From NCBI GenBank assembly GCA_023375785.1, contig SZWC01009432.1, forward strand, positions 1-43,102: a stretch of 43,102 nt of DNA. Direction: 5' to 3'. Source of the DNA: Penium margaritaceum (lineage: Eukaryota; Streptophyta; Zygnematophyceae; Desmidiales; Peniaceae). A program made the position numbers and the translations under genes. This document shows positions 32,340 through 41,902 of this stretch, one piece after another. Below the pieces are notes generated by a model. It saw only the letters and a program-made list of their open reading frames with translations, was not told the origin of the DNA and did no database searches. Position 1 is the first letter of the stretch; each line of letters begins with the position of its first letter.

Positions 32340-33075
32340 AATCTGACTAAGTGGTGGCTACATCATGGAGCAGGGCGCTGTGTTGTTACTAAGACACAAG
32401 CACGAGTTGAGTCGTCGCAAATGAAGCAGATTTTGGTGCTCAATGCATGTAGGACTGCCTTGCCTTAGAAACGGCTGATTGGGCTGCCAAATCGACAGTC
32501 TACGATTGTCAATTGTACACCGTCAATTTGCCAGCCTGAATGAAGGAGGGGCTGATCATCAATCGGTTCCTCCTTTTCTGTGCATCGATCATTTTGTTTG
32601 CGGTTCATAAAAAATGTAGTCAGTGTTCTGAAGTGGAAACAAAGTCGCAGACGGTTTGCAGGCAAACCATGTTTGGCGGACGCAATTTTCATGGACAGAA
32701 AACTTCACTAATTTAAGTTTTGACCTTTATCTCCGTCACTTGTTCATTGGTCCACATGATCGCCAAAGAACAAGGTTACGCATGCGACTGGACGTAGAAA
32801 TGATGGCCAAGGCTTAGGGCTGAGCGTTGCCTCTCAGTCCACCCTGTCAAAGGTTGACATGACCACCTCCACATGCAAGAACTTCATTGCTCCAGTACAT
32901 GCAGTCATTCCACATGGAAACAAGAATGTATCTGAGGTGAATGCATGCATTCATTTTGACAACAAGGGCTCCAGAGCCGAACACAACAACTAGTTTTGTG
33001 GTGGTAATCATCGGCGCGACGAAGTCCGCGTGTCTGAAACTGTGGCTCGGACAATCCCGGTCATGCTTACAAACC
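32340..33075. other. Right arm of hAT G, 5' side of transposase
   Basis: About 730 bp upstream of the transposase start. No coding frame recognised. An interrupted local inverted repeat is seen near 32480-32530 (GCTGCCAAATCGACAG... / ...GTCAATTTGCCAGCCTG), weak. The transposase promoter is expected here, but no clear TATA was assigned. Confidence 0.4.
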
Positions 33076-33082
33076 TACACAG

Positions 33083-33101
33083 CATCAATGGAGCATTGAT
33101 G
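33083..33101. repeat. Right subterminal palindrome of hAT G
   Basis: CATCAATG (33083-33090), GAG, CATTGATG (33094-33101): the same octamer arms as in the left 12-bp palindrome, 59 bases from the right terminus (the left one is 28 bases in). Confidence 0.7.
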
Positions 33102-33219
33102 TGCCTCGTAGTTCCGATGTCATTGTAATGCACCTCCTACAAGCAACGAAGGCAACACTGTACTCCACTATTTACTGCACCTTAAGCATCTATGGCATTG
33201 TAGGACAATCTTCATGAGC

Positions 33220-34330
33220 TGTTGTCATGTGTACCAATGCATCAAGGCAGGGAGGAACAAGCCACCAGGGTAGCTAAAACCATTGTCTGTACAAGAAAAA
33301 CCATGGACAGAAATCTTGCTCTAATTCATAAGCATGTTTCTTGTGAAGCAGCAGGGAAAAAAATGGTGTTGGTTGTGGTGGAGTGGTTCTTGAATACTGT
33401 GCACTTCAGCACATTTGTTGAGAGCATCAGGGCTGCTGGGACAGCTCAGATCTTCCTCATTCATGTCATCAAGATGCACGGAGTGCTGCAGTCGGTGGTC
33501 TAAGATCGCAATCCGCGCTTCACTTTGCGGTTCTCGAGAGATCATGGGAAAGCCGAGCATGTGAGTGCAACAGACTACAGCTTACCACCCACAGAATGAT
33601 GGGAAGACAAATCAGACGTTGGAGTAGCCGTTGCAGAGCATGGTACCATCAAATGGAGAGGGTGTGGAGGAGAAGCTTGGAGTGGCAGACTTTGTGTACA
33701 ACTCAGCGTTTTCAGCATTAACAGGGAATTCACCGTTTGTGGTGGTCTACGCCCAGAAGCCAATGAACCTAGCCACGCTTGCTTTGGAAACATCGCTTCC
33801 GGCTGTGCAGCAGATTGCTGATGTGTTTTCCACCACATGTTAGTGGTACGGCAATGGCTGTTGAAGGCACAAGGGATCAGGTCATGTTCAACTTTGCAAC
33901 CATGCAGCGATTTGGGACTGGAATTCCCTGTAATGGGTGGGTCAGTTCTGCCTTTTGGAGAAGCAATGGGCTGTGTCCGACAAGCTCAAGATTCTAAATC
34001 ATCACACTATCTGTCTGGTGTTCCACATCTCCATGATTTCTGCCTATTACAACCCCAACACCTCCTTACAGGGATGCGGGAAAGCTCCACTTCCTACCAT
34101 CTGGGTTGAAGGAAGTGAGGATTTTGAGGTGGAGAAAATTCTGGGGGACTGCCAAAGGAGAAGTTGGAGTGAGTTTCTGGTGTAATTAAAGAGATACCTA
34201 GCTGAGGCCAACTCATGGGATCAAGAAGCCAACTTCAACATTGGAGGTACGAACATTGTTCTCCTGAAGTATCTCAGGCACACCGGGACGTCGCGCCTCC
34301 AATGGGAGGGGGATGAACGTAACAATGTTC
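33220..34330 (+). pseudogene. Ty3/gypsy chromovirus H: integrase core and chromodomain
   Basis: Continues from 15155: HVYQCIKAGRNKPPG (Cys of the CxxC replaced by Tyr), LKPLSVQEKPW, then after a frameshift at an A7 run KKMVLVVVEWFLNTVHFSTF (first Asp now Glu), IKMHGVLQSVV stop DRNPRFT (second Asp kept), YHPQNDGKTNQTLE, where the catalytic Glu of the usual TER is Asn. FVYNSAFSALTGNSPFVVVYAQKP is the integrase end. Near 34100-34240: EGSEDFEVEKILGDCQRRS, EFLV stop LKRYLAEANSW, DQEANF, a decayed chromodomain, which in chromoviruses directs insertion to marked chromatin. Confidence 0.85.
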
Positions 34331-35067
34331 CCTATTTTTCTGGCATACTTAGGGCCTTGGCCAAGTTTCAGGGGCATCCAGGTCGGAGATTCAGCTCACG
34401 GTTGAGTTCAACTCTGCTTGACTGTTGATGCAAGGAAAATGAGGAAGAACAAGCGAGCAAGTGTGCTCCACATTCCAGGGGTGTGGTTTTCTTACAGCTT
34501 CACATGGCGTTCTGCACACATAAACTGAGGGTGACTTCACCCTCTCGATGATCAGCGTATGGAATACGATACCTGCTGAGGGGCCCTCTCAAAGATGGAA
34601 CCCCAAAAGTGAGCGCAGTCAACAGCGGAGGTTAGAATGGAGACTGCAACTGTGCAATGGTTACAGCACCATTGGTGGTGTGGGAAAAACAGTATCTGTA
34701 TTCACCATTGGAATACAGAGGGGGAGGCATCAAAGAGACGAGGCGGCTCACCGGAGCAGCACACATCCACGAGAATGACACACAGGATTAACATCAAACT
34801 GTTAATCTGGATGATTGGACGCCCAGGGCTTTCTTGCACCAGCCATTAGGTGCAAGTAGTGCACCGGGTCCAGCTACAAATAGCTTGTTATACCAAGCTA
34901 TGAGAGTAGCATGCCAGGGCTAGGGCCTAGCCAGCCGGATAGTATAAGAACACTAAGCACTGCTCATTTCTATTAGCCTGTCACATCCTATGATTTCCAT
35001 CTCTGGTTTCCAGGCTATTCTTCTGCTGTGACTATGCTCTCCATACACCAGGGCCTAATTGCGATGG
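34331..35067 (+). other. Sequence after chromodomain H, unrecognised
   Basis: About 740 bp. By position it may hold the 3' end and LTR of gypsy H, but no partner copy is in the window. Contains an 18-bp hairpin GAGGGTGACTTCACCCTC (34527-34544) and CACCATTGGTGGTG at about 34668. The plus frame 34548-34778 has no recognised domain. Confidence 0.4.
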
Positions 35068-35519
35068 AGCTGCTCAGTGTGCAACTGTGATCCTGAGGGC
35101 AATATCTTCTCCTAGCTGAAATGTTAGGAGCGAACGGCAGGCGCTATTGCGTCGGCTCTGTTTTCTAGTATGTTTGCCTCAGGCTGGTTGAAAAAGGGTT
35201 ATGGGCCCACACTGACCAGTTGTAAGGAGCACTTCGCTCAACTTTGGTACGCTCTCTCCGGGTGCATACGTCACCTCCATCAGCTCCATCTTCTTTATCA
35301 GCTCCAACGACTGAGCTTGCACTCAGCACACAAGGACCAAGGATAAGCTCTGCCCTTGGAGGCACGACCCTTGTGTCCCAACCAGGACAAGCTCTGCCCT
35401 TGGAGGAAAGACCCTGGGTGTGGAGGTGTGAATGGTCTTCTCTGTCTGCAGGTAGACATCGGCTGGAGGGGTACGTGACGGAACTGCATGTTTAATCCGG
35501 CAGCACACATCAGCTAACA
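35068..35519 (+). repeat. Element D 5' LTR, truncated at its 5' side
   Basis: Matches the last part of the B LTR: CTGTTTTCTAGT-GTTTGCCTCAGGC, GGGCCCACACTGACCAGTTG, CACGACCCTTGTG. Ends AGCTAACA at 35519. The first about 580 bp of a B-type LTR are missing, with unrelated sequence before about 35068. It overlaps the retained 3' LTR by only about 120 bp. Confidence 0.75.
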
Positions 35520-35576
35520 TCAGCCTACATCGGCCTCAACGTAGCCGAGACGCAGATTGCACAAAAGGGCAGCTAA

Positions 35577-36928
35577 GATGCCTGGCCCATTAGGAGTAGT
35601 GGGGGCTGCCGCAGAGCAATCCTCAAACGCAACAGAGGCTACCGCAAGGTAGTCCTCAAACTCAACAGTGGTTACCACAGGGCAAACCACCGGAGTGACC
35701 GTGATTGCCACCGCACTGCAGCAAGGTCTTGGATCTTTGGGAGGAATCCCTGTCTTTGAGGGGAATAGCTTCCTGCTTTGGAGATGGCAGTTTTAACTGG
35801 CAATGAAAGTGCGTGGATTCATCAAGCTTCTAAAAGAAGAAGAGCAGGTTCCCGCGAAGGGCTCACCGGAGCACAAGACATGGACTAAATAAAATGATAT
35901 TGTTATGTCACTCCTCAGCAACGTGGTGGCCAAGAAGCATGTTCTTGTCATTGCAGGGTTCACACAGGCTTCGGATGCTTATGCCAAGCTCAAGCGTGTA
36001 CACCAATCCACCTCCCTCGCAACCACATTATTCATCCTACAACTGCTGATCAGCATGCGGGTGAATGAGGGCGAATCAATATCTGAATTCCTACAGGAGT
36101 TTGATGGACTCCTTGGCAAGGTTTGTCCGATGAACTGAGACCTTGAAAAAAACATGCAAGCCGTGATACTCATGATGCCGCCTTCGGAGAGCTGGAGCCC
36201 AATGATCACTTTCATGGGTGATTGGAAGGCGGATGACCTGACATACAAGGCAGTGTCCGAGTACGTGCGGAATGAGGTCAAGCACCGTAGCGGAAGTGAG
36301 GCTAATTTCTCAGCCTATGCCGCATGCTACGGTGGCCGCGGGAGCAAAGGGTCAGCCTCTGGTCAGAAAAGTGGCAGCGGAAGCTGTGGCGGTGGAGGCA
36401 ACAATGCCGGAAAGGCTCCCAAGTGACAGGGCAACTGCCGCAACTGCGGCAAACCTGGGCACTGGGCAAGAGAGTGCAGGTCGCCAAAAAAGGAAGACGG
36501 CGGAAGCGGTGGGAACAAAGGCAGCAAAAAGGGCGGCAAGCCACCAGGCCATCAACGTGATGGTACAGAGCACGCCTCCGGCAAAAGGAGCGGCACTGCT
36601 CAGGCCAGGAGCCTTTGGGCTTGACTCCGGCACTGACCATCACTCAAGCAATGACAAGGCTGAATTTGTGTCCATCGCCGCCACGAAGCGGCGGTTAAGA
36701 TGCGCAAACGGTAGCATAGTGAACGCAAAGGGTGTGGGAGACAAGCTGGTGAGCATCAGCCTCAATGGTGCGGAGAAGGATCTATGGCTACTTGATGGTC
36801 TACATGCCCTCCCTTGCAGCAAGCCTCCTGTCGGTGTAAAAGATAACAGACAACGACCTGATTGTGGTGTTCACACAGAAAAAGGCAGTTGTCCTCAAGA
36901 ACAAAGACATAAGGGTCCTCTATGCTAA
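35577..36928 (+). pseudogene. Element D Gag, zinc knuckle and protease
   Basis: MPGPLGVVGAAAEQSSN begins Gag. A TAG at 35650 replaces Gln. SLGGIPVFEGNSFLLWRWQF is followed by TAA. SLLSNVVAKKHVLVIAGFTQ, STSLATTLFILQLL and ESISEFLQEFDGLLGKV are typical. SEANFSAYAACYGGRGSKG, a TGA after APK (as in B), then the intact knuckle NCRNCGKPGHWARECRS. Protease LDSGTDHHSS intact, then GDKLVSISLNGAEKDLWLLD. The 36928 frame end is a frameshift product. Confidence 0.87.
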
Positions 36929-37029
36929 CAAAAACCTCGTAGCACTGGTTCCACGGGTCGAAATGCTCTGTGTGTTGCAGACAACCGTGGCAGATAACCC
37001 TAAAGATGAGGGTCATAGAGGTACGGCAG

Positions 37030-38399
37030 AGGCGGTGGTCTCGGTACCAACACATGGGAACACACCAACAGCAATGCAGAATTTGCCCTCTTCCACCAAA
37101 GACAAAGATGCTGAGCTGTAGCATAGACGCTTTGGGCACATTGCAAAGAGTACACTCCAAGTCATATAGCAACAGCGGCTCGTCCGTGGCATGGAGGGGT
37201 GCACGAAGGATGCGAGTGGGTGTAGTAACTTGTGTGAACATTGCCTCCAAGGCAAGACCAAGAGAAAGCGCTTTGAGCGCAACGGTCACAGCGCAGAAGT
37301 AGCCCTTGACGTGATTCACACTGACGTGTGTTGCCCCTTTTGCATGGCATCAAATGGTGGCAACAAGTACTTTCTGACCTTTGTCTACGACTACAGCCAC
37401 AAGGTGTGGATCTACATCCTCAAAACCAAGGGAGAGGTCAGAGAGATGTTGCAGAAGTTTGTTTCCATGGTGGAGCGGCAGACTGGAAAGAAGGTGAAGG
37501 CAATGCAAAGTGACAACAACAGAGAGTATGAAGCATGCAAGGGCTGGTTGTGGCAACATGGGATTAATCACCAGCCCACAGCTCCCTACACACCACAAAG
37601 CAATGGTGTGGCCGAGCTGATGAATAAGACCATCTTGCGCATGGTGCGTAGCATGCTCTTTGATGCAAAACTCCAACCGCAATTCTGGGAAGAAGTGGGA
37701 AGAACAACATGCTACATTGTCAACCTAACTCCCGCGGCTCCACTCGGCAAGCGCGGCAAGAAAAAGGACAAGCAACAGATGATGCCACAAGAAGTAAGGT
37801 CAGGGAAGAAGCCAGACACATCACACCTCAAAGTCTTTGGATGTACCACATAGGCAAAGGTTCAGGTGGGAGAGGGTGGCGGCAAGCTGCATGCAAGAGC
37901 GCGAAATTGCGTGATGGTGGGCTATGAGACAACCCACAAGACCAACCACCTGTGGGACCTGGCAGCAAGAAGACTCATCACCAGCCGGGTCGTGACCTTT
38001 CACGAGAGGAAACCAGGCAATGAAAACTGGCCAGGACGTCCGAAAGGGATTCTTCATCCCACACAAGCTCCAAAACAAGGAGAGTGGTTGGTGCTCCTTG
38101 AGTCAGGAGACCAAGCTCCCAAAAACTGGCAAGTTGTGCCAGTACGGCAGGCCGTGGAGAAGAGTGGAGTGGCAGGGAGAACAGTTGCGCAGGCTAACAA
38201 AGAGGCGAGCTCCGACACAAATTCGGAGATGTCCGAGGCCTCTGAGACCAGTTCGGAGGCCAGTGGCTCTTCACAAGAGGAAACGTTAGCTTCAGGGCAG
38301 CCAGCAGCACAAGAGCAACAGAAAAGCAATGTTGCAGCAAACGGCAGTGAAAACAAAGGCCAAAGTATGACGCTGACACCGGAAGCTGGACTCCACTGA
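37030..38399 (+). pseudogene. Element D GAG-pre-integrase, integrase and linker
   Basis: AEL stop HRRFGHIAK: the TAG at 37119-37121 replaces Trp of LWHRRFGH. From 37191 a long open frame: CSNLCEHCLQGKTKRKRF, VIHTDVCCPF, YFLTFVYDYSHKVWIY (first catalytic Asp position reads YD), AMQSDNNREYEA (second Asp), APYTPQSNGVAELMNKTIL (third Glu), SMLFDAKLQPQFWEE, VNLTPAAPLGK, LKVFGCTT. After a stop, CVMVGYETTHKTNHLWDL and an acidic Ser/Glu linker (SEMSEASETSSEASGSSQEE). The best preserved integrase in the window. Confidence 0.88.
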
Positions 38400-38439
38400 G
38401 CTGGTCATGTTTGGCTTAAGGAGAGCTGCTCACTGTGGC

Positions 38440-39992
38440 TGAGGCGCTTCTAAGGCCCAATGCAGCCAAGTAGAAGGAGGTGGTGGACAGCAAGCTTGCG
38501 TCCATCAAAGAAAATGGCACATGGGTGCTGGTGGACAGACCCGCTAACGCTCACATGGTGGGCTCAAAGTGGGTGCTCAGGCTGAAGCAGAAGCAAGATG
38601 ATAGCATCGACAAGTACAAGGCAAGGGTCATGGAAGAATAATTCTCACAGTAGTCTGAGTATGATGAGACCATTGTATCGGTCACCATGTTTGTCTCCAT
38701 CAGGTCCCTGCTGACCGTCGCTACCGCCAAAGACCTTGAGATCTACCAGATGGATGTGAAGAGAGCTTTCCTTCACAGGAAGCTTGACAAGGAGGTGTCA
38801 ATGGAGGTACCGGGAGGTTTCAAAGCACCTAAAGGTAAGGTGTGCAGGCTGGTGAAGGCGTTGTACAGGCTGAAGAAGGCCCCACAAATCTGGTACAAGG
38901 AGATCAACAGCTTCATGGCTGATATCTCCTTCGCGCACTGCAAGAATGACCTCAGCCTCGATGTGCAAGAGGATGAACATGACTTGCTGCTCGTGGCATT
39001 GTATGTGGACGATCTAATCATATGTTCTTCCTTGTAGGAGGCCCTTATGGACCTCAAGAGAAATCTGGCCAGCAGGTTGAAGATGAAGAACATGGGTCCT
39101 CTTGAGTACTTCCTTGGGATTTCCGTCCACTGCAAGCACAAAACAGGTACCATCGAGCTCAACCAGACCAAGTACATCATGGACGTGTTGAAGCCCTACA
39201 ACATGGAGGACTGCAAACCTGTCAACACCCCCATGCCCTCCAACTCCAAGCCCTCCTCCTCCATGTCACCAAGCAACGAGGCAGACCGGAGGGAGATGCA
39301 AGACATTCCGTACCAGTCCGGGGTTGAGAGCTTCATGTATGCAATGATGGGGACACGACCTGACCACTTATGCGGTGGGCCAGGTAAGCAGATTTGTGGC
39401 CAATACTGGGCCAGAATACTGGCAAGCCGTGAAGCGGATTTTTGTCTACCTTAAAAAGACTCGGCACATGGGACTTTGGTTTGGAGGTCTGGAAGGATTA
39501 GACTCACTGCTACTAACGTGCTACAGTGACGCAAACTGGGGATGGCGGATTGACGACATGAAGTCCACCTTAGGCTTTTTCTACCTTCTCAACAGTGGTG
39601 CAGTCTCGTGGGCAAGTAGGAAGCAAGACTGCGTCTTGCTTTTTACTACTGAGGCGGAGTATATTGCACTCTCCAAAGTTCACAAGAAAACATAGTGGAA
39701 TTGCAGTTTTCTTGATGAGATCAAGGCACCACAAGAGGAAGCAACAGTCATCCGCATTGACAACCAGAGTTCCATCGCTATGGCAGAGGACGACATGATC
39801 TCCCAGCGTACAAAGCACATTGACATTTGGTACCACTACTCACGTGACCTTGTCGCCAAGGGTGTCGTGGAACGAGAACACGTCGCAACCAAGAAAATTC
39901 TTGCAGACTTCTTGAAAAAGCCGCTAGACAACAACTTGCATGTTGCAAACGCTCGAGGTATTGGTATGGTGGATGCAGGACATGAGAACTAA
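38440..39992 (+). pseudogene. Element D reverse transcriptase and RNase H
   Basis: KEVVDSKLASIKENGTW, SKWVLRLKQKQDDSIDKYKARV, stops near 38640-38655, then an open frame at 38687: IYQMDVKRAFLHRKLDKEV, LVKALYRLKKAPQIWYKEI, LLLVALYVDDLIICSS with intact YVDD, then a TAG. LEYFLGISVHCKHKTGTIELNQTKY and MYAMMGTRPD end RT. After a frameshift near 39365: VSRFVANTGPEYWQAVKRI, CYSDANWGWRIDDMKSTLGF, CVLLFTTEAEYIALSK, IRIDNQSSIAMAEDD, KHIDIWYHYSRD. The RNase H acidic residues are all present. Confidence 0.88.
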
Positions 39993-40080
39993 AGACCAAG
40001 ACAGCTGACGTGCACAAACACAACAAAGAGCTACGGGCTCATGGGGAAGAAAATTACCACAGCATGTGGCCTGAGGTTCA

Positions 40081-40787
40081 AGGAAGAGATTGTTGTTCTT
40101 TCATGCCCCATGGCCACTGCTATGGATTAGCGGACAGGTTGGGCATGCACTGCTCCCTTGGAGTAAGTCCCCCAAACATTGTTCGTGGTGCGATTTCAAG
40201 CTAGACACCAGAAGTGTAGCACAACAGAAGGCATGTTGGACTTAGGGAAAACAGGTCCTGCGATCAAGTCTTGATGTGCGCAGAAAGGTTTTTGACCTTC
40301 CTGCACAGGGGAAGTTTCTTAGACATTTTTCCATGCATGAGGAGGATGTGTCACTTGGCGGTTAGTGGATGCGCCAATTGGCGAGCTGGTGAGGTGGTGT
40401 GAAATGGTCACCCCAAAAGTGCCACTACCCACACACCTCAGACGCCAGGCCTAGGACTATATGGACCAGGCTCATTCGTCATTCTAATGACACAATCTGG
40501 CCTTAGATTCTCTTCACATAGTTGTCCAACTAAGGAACAGTATATAGAAGACACTGTCTGGTCTGTCTTCTAAGCCCCAGGAGTTAGTCTTTAACTTGTA
40601 ACTCGTGCGAAAGTGACCAAGTGTTAAGTGGACACAGTTGCTAGCAAGTGATTCCCTAGGAGCTGCCTAGTGTGGAACCATGATTTTGAGGGTGATGTAT
40701 TATCCTAGCTGAAATGCTAGGAGCGGGCGGCAAGTGTTGTTGTGTCGGCCCTGTTTTCTAGTCCATTTGCCTCAGGCCCATTGACCA
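40081..40787 (+). repeat. Element D polypurine tract and 3' LTR, truncated at its 3' side
   Basis: Polypurine tract 40081-40090, LTR start TGTTGTTCTTTCATG at 40092. Matches the B LTR through GGCATGCACTGCTCCCTT, GCATGAGGAGGATGTG, GTGACCAAGTGTT and TGCCTCAGGCC; homology stops near 40787. About 330 bp of the B-type LTR end are missing. Confidence 0.8.
40217..40243 (+). other. Degraded tRNA-Arg-like segment in element D LTR
   Basis: TAGCACAACAGAAGGCATGT and following bases align with 14871-14845 of the B LTR at nearly the same offset from the LTR start (125 and 127 bases). It is more diverged from tRNA than the B copy. Confidence 0.45.
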
Positions 40788-41640
40788 TCCATCTATTTGT
40801 ACCAGTACTGGGAAAATTCGTGCAGCCTGTACAATTACTTCTGCAGCTTGACCTGCTTGATGTTTTGAAGAAGGATGAGAATATGTCTACCTTGTAAGCT
40901 TACTCAAAGGGGGATTATCTGTGCGTGTAAACAATATCCTCCACAGGCATGCACCAGGGCACGACACACATGCCAGTGACAAGGGTGGAGAAGTGGCATA
41001 TGAATGGGAGAAAAAAGAACAACAAAGAAGGGGAATCAATGACACGTACAAGAAACGATGAGGGATACAAATGTGGCCATCCAAAAGCTAGCCCCAGGCT
41101 GTTCATGATCTTATTGAGTGGAGGGATGTCAACATTTCAGCATTTCAAGTTCAGACTATCATGTTGTGGCCTTTGTATTCGCACATGGTACCTTTTAGAA
41201 TTTTCACTTGTATGTGCATGACCTGATAGAAACTCCGGCAGCCCTCAGGGTGCTAATCAGGCTCACCAAGAGCCGCTAGGCAGGACCTTTTCTATGTGAG
41301 AGACAGGTTGCAGGTAGGCAGAGACAAAAGCATGTTAGTGTGTAAAGTTGTGTAGAGAGTGTGAATGACCGGTTTCACGCATGGATGAGAAAGTGCATAA
41401 GCAAATATTTCAAACAAAGTGCATTAGCAGTGCTTCTAGCAAGCCTAGGTATGCCTCATCTGGCACATGGAGCTGGAAGAACCACTCTGTCAAAGTTCAC
41501 CTCCTAGCACATGCCTAGCCTAGCGGGATGAGCGGCAGTGACACTCTCACACAAAAGAATTACCATCCCTGCAATGTGCACATTCAATAATCTTGGTGGG
41601 GACCTTCCTTGAAGTTCCATCAAGGTCCTCCTCTTTTTAC
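40788..41640. other. Unrecognised sequence between D and I
   Basis: About 850 bp without a recognisable domain or long repeat. The short plus frame 40949-41221 and the minus frames opposite it match nothing known. Part of it may be the LTR of I or older debris. Confidence 0.4.
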
Positions 41641-41902
41641 CTTGAAGGCCACTCCAAGCCTTGCTGGCTAATAATTCTTGCCGTCATTGGTGCTGGTAGT
41701 GCAAGAGCCGTCACTTTAACCGGACCCACTGCCCCCAAACCTTGAAAATCCATATCTCCCTCAAACGGGTACCAAATCGTTTCCTCCAAATCGCTCTGTA
41801 AAGTGCTGCAGAACCAGGAAGACATCCTCTACGAATCTGTCGTTCCTGATGATTTCTATCAAGCAACCCATTTTGTTCACTGTTTGGCACCCTATATCCA
41901 TC

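Larger units (their letters stand above)
28626..33160 (-). mobile_element. hAT-superfamily DNA transposon G with TIRs and 8-bp TSD
   Basis: Left end CAGTGTTGACCTTGGTGCCT, right end (reverse complement) CAGTGTTGCCTTCGTTGCTT: imperfect terminal inverted repeats of about 20 bp starting CAGTG. Flanks CACTCCGC (28618-28625) and TACTCCAC (33161-33168) are an 8-bp duplication with two transitions. The 4535-bp body encodes a hAT transposase on the minus strand and has subterminal palindromes near both ends. It lies in the 3' LTR of C. Confidence 0.88.
15156..33214 (+). mobile_element. Ty1/copia retrotransposon C, full length, carrying three insertions
   Basis: Flanked by a perfect 5-bp target duplication TGAGC (15151-15155 and 33215-33219). 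5' LTR 15156-16569, primer binding site 16571, Gag, PR, INT, assembly gap, RT, RNase H, polypurine tract 28068-28074, 3' LTR 28077-33214. Insertions: LINE fragment F in the 5' LTR, copia E in RNase H, hAT G in the 3' LTR. Removing them gives LTRs of 597 and 595 bp. Its host is the gypsy integrase H. Coding is heavily decayed. By RT and RNase H sequence it belongs to a different copia family from A, B and D. Confidence 0.9.
28077..33214 (+). repeat. Element C 3' LTR, split by hAT element G
   Basis: 28077-28625 and 33169-33214 together give 595 bp and align with the 5' LTR: GGCACGCGACCCTCAAGC, CAACCCATGTTTAGT, CATGGATTTGGACTTTAC, then after G CTATGGCATTGTAGGACA. Ends TTCA, followed by TGAGC. 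The start has TC in place of TG. Confidence 0.85.
35068..40787 (+). mobile_element. Ty1/copia retrotransposon D
   Basis: Same family as B, opposite orientation. Plus-strand order: 3' part of a 5' LTR (35068-35519), Gag, knuckle, protease, integrase, linker, RT, RNase H, polypurine tract AAGGAAGAGA (40081-40090), 5' part of a 3' LTR (40092-40787). No target duplication is detectable since both outer ends are missing. Better preserved than B (YVDD, CCHC and RNase H residues kept) but still with many stops. Confidence 0.9.

Noticed and set aside
34548..34778. P-loop-like GGVGKT reading (IGGVGKTVSV) suggesting an ATPase fragment
   Set aside because: A six-residue match in a 76-aa frame without any further NTPase motif or flanking homology; likely chance.
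40949..41221. 90-aa plus frame between D and I as a host gene
   Set aside because: No recognisable domain, no splice context visible, and overlapping open frames on the other strand of similar length.
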